This document shows positions 16,225 through 21,606 of a stretch of 21,606 bases of DNA, one piece after another (the first letter of the stretch is position 1; every line of letters begins with the position of its first letter). The notes beneath the pieces are model-generated. The model was not told the DNA's origin, did no database searches, and saw nothing but the letters and a program-made list of their open reading frames with translations. The stretch covers positions 1 to 21,606 of the forward strand of contig CAZUAY010000024.1 in assembly GCA_964618405.1 (NCBI GenBank), written 5' to 3'. Origin of the DNA: JBBQIY01 sp964618405. GTDB taxonomy: Bacteria > Verrucomicrobiota > Kiritimatiellia > RFP12 > UBA3636. The translations under genes were made by a program, and so were the position numbers.

Positions 16225-17592
16225 ATGTATTATTTAGAAAAATTCGGATCATACTATGCAAACTTAGCAATTGACAACATATCACCAAAAGCCCTTCATA
16301 AAGCTAGGTTGGCGCTATTTGATTTTCTTACCGTTTTATTAGTAGGCAAAAAACATACTGTATTGGCTCCTATCTTTAAAACATATTTGGAGGAAAAAAA
16401 ATTCACAGAAGAATCCACAGCATTAGGTTATAATATTAAAACTTCAGTTGAAAATGCTGCATTAGCTATGGGCATTGTATCCCATGGAGTTGAACTTGAT
16501 GATGGTCAGTTATATAGTGCAACTCACCCAGGAGTTGCTATAATGCCATCTGCATTGGCCGTTTCCGAGCATTTAAATAGTTCACTGGGTGATTTATTAA
16601 AAAGCATTGTTATCGGTTATGACTGTATGTTACGTTTTGCACACGCAATTAATCCATCGCATTTAAGACGCGGCTTTCATTCAACTAGTACATGTGGATG
16701 CCTTGGAACCGCAGCTACTTGTGCTTCACTTTACAATTTAAATGAAGAGCAAACTACATATGCGATTGGTATCGGAGCATTGCAAAGCGCAGGTATTCAA
16801 GAAATGTTGCATAACAATGCTTCTATCAAACCATTGCAGCCAGGTAAAGCAGCTTACGCAGGAGTTCTTGCAGCTGAAATGGCAAAGTTAGGTGCAAAAT
16901 GCCCACTTACAGTATTTGAAGGACAATATGGATGGCTCAATGCAATGACTGATGAATTTGATGAAAGTGTTTTGATGAATAGATTAGGAAGACATTGGGA
17001 AATTGAATATACTTATACAAAACTATATCCAAGTTGCAGATATGCACACGCACCTATTGACATTGCAATACAACTATTCAAAGAAGGTTATAATATAAAA
17101 AATGTCAAAAATCTAAAACTTTATCTTTCTGATTACGCAATTGCTGAAGTTGGTACTTTTAAAGTACCTAAACAATTTGAAGACGCTATGTATTCTGTGG
17201 CATATTCAATTGCTATAGCTTTGAAATACGGCTATGTTCGTATTGAGGAATTAAAATCATGCCTAGATAATGAGGAAGTTCTACAATTTACTGATAAAAT
17301 AGATATTATTTCCGATCCGGCAATGACTGAGATATTTCCGAATGAAGCTGGTGCAAAACTTACCTTTGACACGGCTGATGGAAATTTTATCGAACGAAGT
17401 ATTGCTTTAGCGAAGGCAGATTATAACAATCCGTTGACTGAACAGGAGTATTTTGAAAAAGCATTGACAATATTAAGGGGAGATATATCAGATGATCAAA
17501 TAAAAGAGTTATGGCATATTGTTGTAGAATCTCCCCATGATAAATCGACATGTAATGACATTATTTTACAAATGGTTGCAATGGGAGCTTGA
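16225..17592 (+). CDS. MmgE/PrpD family protein
   Basis: This 455-residue protein belongs to the family containing 2-methylcitrate dehydratase, cis-aconitate decarboxylase and iminodisuccinate epimerase. The all-helical N-terminal domain carries the family blocks SHGVELDDGQLYSATHPGVAIMPSALA (86-112; H87, D92, D93, H101), GYDCMLRFAHAINPSHLRRGFHSTSTCGCLGTAA (131-164; H152) and KPLQPGKAAYAGVLAAEMA (202-220). The smaller domain begins near KLYPSCRYAHAPID. The ATG has AAAAGGAGT six bases upstream. It has large spacers on both sides (over 300 bases each), so it is probably a separate transcription unit. No other methylcitrate-cycle gene is present. A role on a carboxylated amino-acid derivative (as for iminodisuccinate epimerase) is as likely as propionate metabolism, and the reaction is left open. 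Confidence 0.85.
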   Translation: MYYLEKFGSYYANLAIDNISPKALHKARLALFDFLTVLLVGKKHTVLAPIFKTYLEEKKFTEESTALGYNIKTSVENAALAMGIVSHGVELDDGQLYSATHPGVAIMPSALAVSEHLNSSLGDLLKSIVIGYDCMLRFAHAINPSHLRRGFHSTSTCGCLGTAATCASLYNLNEEQTTYAIGIGALQSAGIQEMLHNNASIKPLQPGKAAYAGVLAAEMAKLGAKCPLTVFEGQYGWLNAMTDEFDESVLMNRLGRHWEIEYTYTKLYPSCRYAHAPIDIAIQLFKEGYNIKNVKNLKLYLSDYAIAEVGTFKVPKQFEDAMYSVAYSIAIALKYGYVRIEELKSCLDNEEVLQFTDKIDIISDPAMTEIFPNEAGAKLTFDTADGNFIERSIALAKADYNNPLTEQEYFEKALTILRGDISDDQIKELWHIVVESPHDKSTCNDIILQMVAMGA

Positions 17593-17911
17593 ATAAGGGC
17601 ATATAGAAGTAAAAGATAAATGAATAAAGGTTCTTACAGTTATTTATATATTCATATCAAAAAGACTGAACATAGTTATTGACTTTTTGCGGGTTAGGCT
17701 TATCTCTTTGATAAAACCAAATTGTATACAGAGCTTTAAAATTAGCTTTTTTACGATAAAAATTCAGGAATGAATTTTAACATATTTTAACAATGTTAAT
17801 ATCGATATACAAATAGTTTACAACATTAATGTTGTCTTTCGGATATGTAAACCCAAAATCCTTTAAATTTTAAGCAAATAGGATACACTTATAGAAAAAA
17901 GGAGAATTATT
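17593..17911. other. Intergenic region with palindromes before the flavoprotein gene
   Basis: There is no coding frame, but several symmetric sites. TGTATACA (17723-17730) is an 8-base palindrome that resembles the core of many FCD-type GntR operators. TTAACAT (17778-17784) and ATGTTAA (17793-17799) form a 7-bp inverted repeat. CAACATTAATGTTG (17821-17834) is a perfect 14-base palindrome sharing the AACAT/ATGTT half-site. A TTGACT hexamer at 17679-17684 has no good -10 partner. The clustering suggests regulation of the flavoprotein gene. Confidence 0.4.
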
Positions 17912-18592
17912 ATGAGCATTAAAATATTAGGAATATCAGGAAGTCCACGCAGGGGTGGCAGTTCAGAGATTATGTTAGACGAAGCATTAAAAGGAGCTGC
18001 AAGTATAAAGGGTATTGAAGTTGAAATATATTCTTTTGTAGGAAAAGATATTCGCCCATGTAATGCATTGTGTGTTAAATATTGTAAAGAAACTGGAAAG
18101 TGTGCCATTAAAGATGACTTTGAAGAGCTGCGTCATACCTATTTAGCAGCTGACGGTGTGATTTGGTCTGCACCTGTTTACCATGCTGGTCCACCTGCAC
18201 AAGTCAAGTGCGCACTCGATAGGTTGGCGAATGTTATTTGGATGTATTATGGTGGGAAGATGCCACGATTAAACAAAGCTTGTGCTGCATTGGTTCAAGG
18301 CTCAAGTAGATGGGGTGGCCAAGAGCTGGCAATACAGTTCTTCATTAATAGTTTCTTATTGATGAAATGTTTGCCTGTGTCTGGTGATACGCCAAAATCC
18401 TATTTCGGAGTTGCAGGTCATGCGCCAACTTGGGACTTGGGTAGTATAAATGAAGATAAATCTGCCTTAGAAGCAGCTGCTAATATTGGTATTCGTGTTG
18501 CAGAGATGGCATGCATATATAATGCTGGGAAATATGCACTTGAAGATGTATTGCCAACTGAGTATTTTCCGGAAATGTTATGCAAGAAATAA
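17912..18592 (+). CDS. Iron-sulfur flavoprotein / NADPH-dependent FMN reductase family
   Basis: This 226-residue flavodoxin-fold protein has an FMN phosphate loop GISGSPRRGGSSE (7-19) and the second flavin loop WSAPVYHAGPPAQVK (85-99). Between them lie four cysteines, C50, C54, C58 and C64, in RPCNALCVKYCKETGKCAIKDD, the place of the [4Fe-4S] motif in iron-sulfur flavoproteins. The spacing C-x3-C-x3-C-x5-C is looser than the compact C-x2-C-x2-C usual in that family, so cluster binding is probable but not certain. A long C-terminal half has further cysteines. AAAGGAG at 17898-17904 precedes the ATG. It would move electrons between ferredoxin and other carriers, fitting the downstream ferredoxin-like and aldehyde oxidoreductase genes. 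Whether they form one operon is unclear across the 117-base gap. Confidence 0.78.
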   Translation: MSIKILGISGSPRRGGSSEIMLDEALKGAASIKGIEVEIYSFVGKDIRPCNALCVKYCKETGKCAIKDDFEELRHTYLAADGVIWSAPVYHAGPPAQVKCALDRLANVIWMYYGGKMPRLNKACAALVQGSSRWGGQELAIQFFINSFLLMKCLPVSGDTPKSYFGVAGHAPTWDLGSINEDKSALEAAANIGIRVAEMACIYNAGKYALEDVLPTEYFPEMLCKK

Positions 18593-18664
18593 AGAATGTT
18601 GAAATGGATATACTATATAATTATTGATTTTAAAAGATCCATAAAACGAACGAAAATATATGAA

Positions 18665-18682
18665 AAGGAGGGTATGATTTAG
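18665..18682 (+). promoter_or_regulatory. Strong Shine-Dalgarno followed by in-frame ATG-ATT-TAG
   Basis: AAGGAGGG (18665-18672) is the best ribosome site near the small ferredoxin gene. It is followed at 18674 by ATG ATT TAG, in the same frame as the downstream ORF. After the TAG the frame stays open through the next ATG (18710) to 19006. The two-base gap between the ribosome site and ATG 18674 is shorter than usual. The site may be a minimal leader ORF, or the true start interrupted by an amber codon. Confidence 0.45.
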
Positions 18683-18709
18683 TCATCTACTATATTATAC
18701 AAGAATAAT

Positions 18710-19006
18710 ATGATATTTGAGTTTGAGGATTGTGGTGGTTGCAAAACATGTGAAATTGCTTGCTCTTATCAAAGAAGAGGGGAGTTTAATATTCATATTT
18801 CAAGTATAGAAATTATTCAGATTAATAATCAACCAGGTTTTTTTGTTAATCTTGTTGAAAATGATAATGGCAGGTATAAATGTGAGGGTTGTATGGATTG
18901 TGATGAACCTATGTGTGTTACATATTGCCGCCAAGGACAAGACTTAATGAAGATTATAAATCAATATAGAGAAATATTAATAGCTAATGAAGAAAAGAGA
19001 GAATAA
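18710..19006 (+). CDS. Small two-cluster ferredoxin-like protein, aldehyde oxidoreductase partner
   Basis: This 98-residue protein resembles the HycB-type iron-sulfur electron-transfer subunits often encoded beside AOR-like enzymes. First motif: C8-x2-C11-x2-C14-x3-C18 (DCGGCKTCEIACSYQRRGEF). Second: C58-x2-C61-x7-C69-x3-C73 (CEGCMDCDEPMCVTYC), with an extra C64. Two [4Fe-4S] clusters are expected. It lacks the second half of full HycB-like proteins but agrees with a compact family of similar length. ATG 18710 is the first start after an in-frame TAG at 18680-18682 and has almost no ribosome site (AAG at 18702-18704 region), while a strong site sits 38 bases upstream. The N-terminus is therefore uncertain by about a dozen residues. 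It ends five bases before the AOR-like gene and probably ferries electrons to or from that enzyme. Confidence 0.75.
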   Translation: MIFEFEDCGGCKTCEIACSYQRRGEFNIHISSIEIIQINNQPGFFVNLVENDNGRYKCEGCMDCDEPMCVTYCRQGQDLMKIINQYREILIANEEKRE

Positions 19007-19011
19007 TATCT

Positions 19012-20949
19012 ATGAATAAATGTTGTTATACGGGAATTATGATAAGGATTAATCTTACTTCAGGGAAGATAACAAAAGAAGATTATTCAAGTTATTTTAA
19101 TGCATGGCTTGGTGGGAGCGGATTAGCAGTAAAGTTGCTTTATGATGAGTTGCCTGATTGGGCGACTCCTTTTGAACCGATAAACAAGCTTGTTATATCT
19201 AGTGGTGCACTTATTGGTACCCTTGCTCCAGGTGCATGTAAAATGAGTATCAGTACACTAGGACCTATGACTGGAGGTTGGGCAACGGGCAGTAGTGACA
19301 GTTTTTTGGGCACAGAATTAAAACTTGCAGGGTATGACGGTCTAATCATTGAAGGTCGTGCCCATAGCCCTTGTTACATATGGGTTTCTGATGATAGCAT
19401 TGAGTTGAGAGATGCCTCGAATATATGGGGGAAAAATACAAGTGAAAGCCTTGACACATTGAGGATTGAGCTTGGTGATTCATCACTGCATGCGTTAATG
19501 ATTGGTAAGGCAGGAGAGAATATGGTGAGAGGTGCTTGCGTAATTCAGGACAAATACAGGGCATTTGGCCGTTGTGGTACTGGTGCCGTATTTGGTTCTA
19601 AAAATCTAAAGGCTTTAGTATGTAAAGGTAGTAGACAATCTATTCGTCCTGTTCATCCGGATAGATTTCTTAAAAAAGCGAATGAATGTAGAAAGCGAAT
19701 AGTAGAAAGTTTAACTGCTGATGCAATGGGGAAAACTGGAACATGCAATAGTTATCTTCATAGGCAGGAGATTGGTGCTATTGCATACAAAAATTTTCAA
19801 GGATATCAATTGCCTGATGAACTGGTCAATCGTATTGATCCTGTGAATCTTATTGACAAATATAGTATATCACGCATGGGATTTCCTGGTTGCTCAATTT
19901 GTTGTGGGAGGATGGTGCAAGTTACATCAGGTCCATATAAAGGTTTAGAAACTATGATGCCCCAATATGAAATTGTCGGAGGCATAATGAGCAAGCTTGC
20001 GGTTGAAGAAGCAACATTTATGATTATGGTTAATAGTGTATGCAATGAATATGGTTTAGATGTGGATATGGTGGCTGGAACTATAGGTTGGGCTATGGAG
20101 TGTTATCAGCGTGGCGTTATCACGAAAGATGATACTGACGGGATAGAATTAAACTGGGGAGATGAAAGAGTTATACTAACATTAATTGATAAGATAGTAA
20201 ATCGCGATGGTTTTGGAAATATATTAGCAGAAGGTTGTGCACGAGCAGCTGGTATAATAGGCAGAGGGAGTGATTATTATGCAATGCACATTAAAAAACA
20301 GGATCTTTATGAGATGATGCGCAGTTCAAATGGGGTATGTTTGGGAACTGCCGTTTCAACTCGCGGAGGGACTCATACTACCGGAACGCCGTGTTTAGAG
20401 CAAAGCAGTACGAAAATTGATGATGAAACATCTTATAAACTTTTTGGTATTCCGGCGAATTTGGCACAGAACCCTGAGGAATATGACGGAAAACCAGAAC
20501 TAATAAGGTATTACGAGATTTTAACTAGAATATGCAATTCATTAGGTATTTGTATTTTTAATACAGTATGGCTAGATATGAAATTTGTGAATCTTGAAGA
20601 TTTAGCTGAATTGCTGTCAGCAGCAGTTGGAACTGAATTTACTATTTTAGATCTAGACGAAATAGCAATGCGTCAATTAAATATGGAAAAAGCCTTTAAC
20701 TTACGATTTACCCAATATGATCGCAAAGACGATTTGCCGCCAAAACGCGACTGTAATGAAGCAATACCTGATGGTTTTCGCAAGGGATGGAAACTAGATA
20801 TAGAGAAATATAACAATATGCTTGATAATTATTATGAAATACATGGTTGGGATAAATATACAAGCTTTCCAAACAGAGAAACATTAAAGAAATATGGACT
20901 TGATTATGTTGCAGATGATTTGGAGAGGATTGGAAAATTAATGCCATAA
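19012..20949 (+). CDS. Aldehyde ferredoxin oxidoreductase family protein (variant Fe-S site)
   Basis: This 645-residue homologue of tungsten bis-pterin aldehyde:ferredoxin oxidoreductases would interconvert aldehyde and carboxylate using ferredoxin in the cytoplasm. The N-terminal pterin domain shows GIMIRINLTSGKI, then SISTLGPMTGGWATGSSDSFLGTELKLAGYDGLIIEG (79-115) and DKYRAFGRCGTGAVFGSKNLKAL (180-202). Later blocks include RGGTH (451-455) and SLGICIF (510-516). The family's [4Fe-4S] ligands follow C-x2-C-x3-C plus a late Cys. Here the matching residues are F291, C294, C298 and C514, so the first ligand is Phe, with an extra C297 beside the third. The usual GPEYE patch reads MPQYE (316-320). 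It is full length without frameshift. Ribosome site is weak (AAGAGAG), so translation may couple to the preceding small ferredoxin gene, five bases upstream. Confidence 0.85.
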   Translation: MNKCCYTGIMIRINLTSGKITKEDYSSYFNAWLGGSGLAVKLLYDELPDWATPFEPINKLVISSGALIGTLAPGACKMSISTLGPMTGGWATGSSDSFLGTELKLAGYDGLIIEGRAHSPCYIWVSDDSIELRDASNIWGKNTSESLDTLRIELGDSSLHALMIGKAGENMVRGACVIQDKYRAFGRCGTGAVFGSKNLKALVCKGSRQSIRPVHPDRFLKKANECRKRIVESLTADAMGKTGTCNSYLHRQEIGAIAYKNFQGYQLPDELVNRIDPVNLIDKYSISRMGFPGCSICCGRMVQVTSGPYKGLETMMPQYEIVGGIMSKLAVEEATFMIMVNSVCNEYGLDVDMVAGTIGWAMECYQRGVITKDDTDGIELNWGDERVILTLIDKIVNRDGFGNILAEGCARAAGIIGRGSDYYAMHIKKQDLYEMMRSSNGVCLGTAVSTRGGTHTTGTPCLEQSSTKIDDETSYKLFGIPANLAQNPEEYDGKPELIRYYEILTRICNSLGICIFNTVWLDMKFVNLEDLAELLSAAVGTEFTILDLDEIAMRQLNMEKAFNLRFTQYDRKDDLPPKRDCNEAIPDGFRKGWKLDIEKYNNMLDNYYEIHGWDKYTSFPNRETLKKYGLDYVADDLERIGKLMP

Positions 20950-21296
20950 CCATATTCTTCGTAGCAAGGAAGATTAAGATACATCAAAACTTTAGAAACT
21001 ATTGAGCTTGTCAACAGTGCATAAATTCAAACAATAATGCTTTGATTATAAGTTAAAATACTTGTGGAAAACTTCTTGTAGTATAATTGAAAAAGTTTCT
21101 GTATACTAAAACTTAAATATTAAACTAAACAAAAATTAACCCAATGAGCATTTAAGAAATTCAAATAGTTTATATTGGTAACCATTTTAAAATTCCTATT
21201 GGGACTATATTAATAATAACATAACAAAAATAGTGTATATTCGTGTTTGAAAATGTTTAAAGCTAGATGCAGTACGTTTTGAATATAGCTTATAAA
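20950..21296. other. Intergenic region between convergent genes
   Basis: This is AT-rich sequence between the AOR-like gene and the opposite-strand exporter gene. Two small hairpins are possible: AAGTTT (21093-21098) with AAACTT (21109-21114), and AAGCTA (21260-21265) with TAGCTT (21286-21291), the latter just past the exporter stop. On the - strand it is followed by a loose T-rich stretch and may be its terminator. There is no coding frame, and no clear terminator for the AOR-like gene. Confidence 0.4.
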
Positions 21297-21606
21297 TTAA
21301 CTATTTTCAGAATGATGACACTTATTGGTAAATATATTTTTAATTATATTAAAATTAGTATTTGCGATAAAAAGTCCTGCTAAAATGACAATCAAGCCCA
21401 ACCACTGCAATCGTGTCATCTGCTCTGAAAGAACTATTCTTGCTGACAATAATGCTATTATGGGAAGCAAAAGAGAAATTGGAGCAACCAGGCTCATAGG
21501 ATAGTCTGCTATCAATTTGCTCCAAATGCCATATCCAATCAATGTTGAAGTATAAGCCAAATAGAACATTGCAAATATTGAAGCGCCGTTTAAGCTTGTA
21601 AGTATA
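21297..21606 (-). CDS. EamA-family exporter, C-terminal part (gene runs off the window)
   Basis: The 102 visible residues are the last third of a drug/metabolite-transporter protein normally near 290 residues; the frame stays open to the window edge, so the start lies beyond 21606. Three to four hydrophobic helices are seen. The block GYGIWSKLIADYPMSLVAPISLLLPIIALLSARIVLSEQMTRLQWLGLIVILAGLFI matches the second EamA domain, and resembles the O-acetylserine/cysteine exporter branch (E. coli EamA/YdeD) more than generic members. An ATG at 21569 is internal to a helix and is not the start. It is convergent with the AOR-like gene and probably unrelated to the operons above. Substrate is inferred only from family resemblance. 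Confidence 0.8.
   Translation of the reverse strand, partial: ILTSLNGASIFAMFYLAYTSTLIGYGIWSKLIADYPMSLVAPISLLLPIIALLSARIVLSEQMTRLQWLGLIVILAGLFIANTNFNIIKNIFTNKCHHSENS

Overview
The window is about two-thirds A+T. It has strong AGGAGG-type ribosome binding sites, short intergenic gaps, and an enzyme set (indolepyruvate:ferredoxin oxidoreductase, ADP-forming acyl-CoA synthetase, tungsten-type aldehyde:ferredoxin oxidoreductase, iron-sulfur flavoprotein) typical of an anaerobic amino-acid-fermenting clostridium or related Firmicute. A run of ten Ns at 14700-14709 marks a draft assembly. No tRNA, rRNA, CRISPR array, insertion sequence or phage gene was seen. All genes except the last partial one are on the + strand.

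Layout. (1) 470-4081: an M24 metallopeptidase (prolidase/aminopeptidase P type), then two tandem, diverged opine dehydrogenases. The second ends in a long stem-loop. (2) 4423-5139: a GntR/FadR-type regulator with its own structured upstream region. (3) 5362-9952: a tight four-gene operon in which the alpha and beta subunits of an ADP-forming acyl-CoA synthetase flank both subunits of indolepyruvate:ferredoxin oxidoreductase. (4) 10149-15898: a complete branched-chain-type ABC importer (two permeases, two ATPases, lipoprotein binding protein). A proline racemase-family gene sits between the last ATPase and the binding protein, and a possible structured leader lies in front. (5) 16225-20949: an MmgE/PrpD-family protein, an iron-sulfur flavoprotein, a small two-cluster ferredoxin-like protein and an aldehyde ferredoxin oxidoreductase homologue. 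(6) 21297 to the end: the C-terminal third of an EamA-family exporter on the - strand.

How they may work together (inference). The importer brings in an amino acid, peptide or opine. The M24 peptidase could release Xaa-Pro-type products, and the racemase would interconvert proline-like stereoisomers. The opine dehydrogenases join or split an amino acid and a 2-oxoacid with NAD(P)H. Indolepyruvate oxidoreductase turns aryl-2-oxoacids into aryl-acyl-CoA plus reduced ferredoxin, and the ADP-forming synthetase converts that thioester into ATP. The aldehyde oxidoreductase, small ferredoxin and flavoprotein would handle side aldehydes and low-potential electrons. No aminotransferase lies in the window, so one link is missing.

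The most unusual points are: predicted opposite cofactor preference (NADPH versus NADH) in the paired opine dehydrogenases; the split ADP-forming synthetase wrapped around iorAB; an aldehyde oxidoreductase with Phe in place of the first [4Fe-4S] cysteine; a strong Shine-Dalgarno followed by ATG-ATT-TAG in frame with the small ferredoxin; and possible structured RNAs in front of the regulator and the importer.
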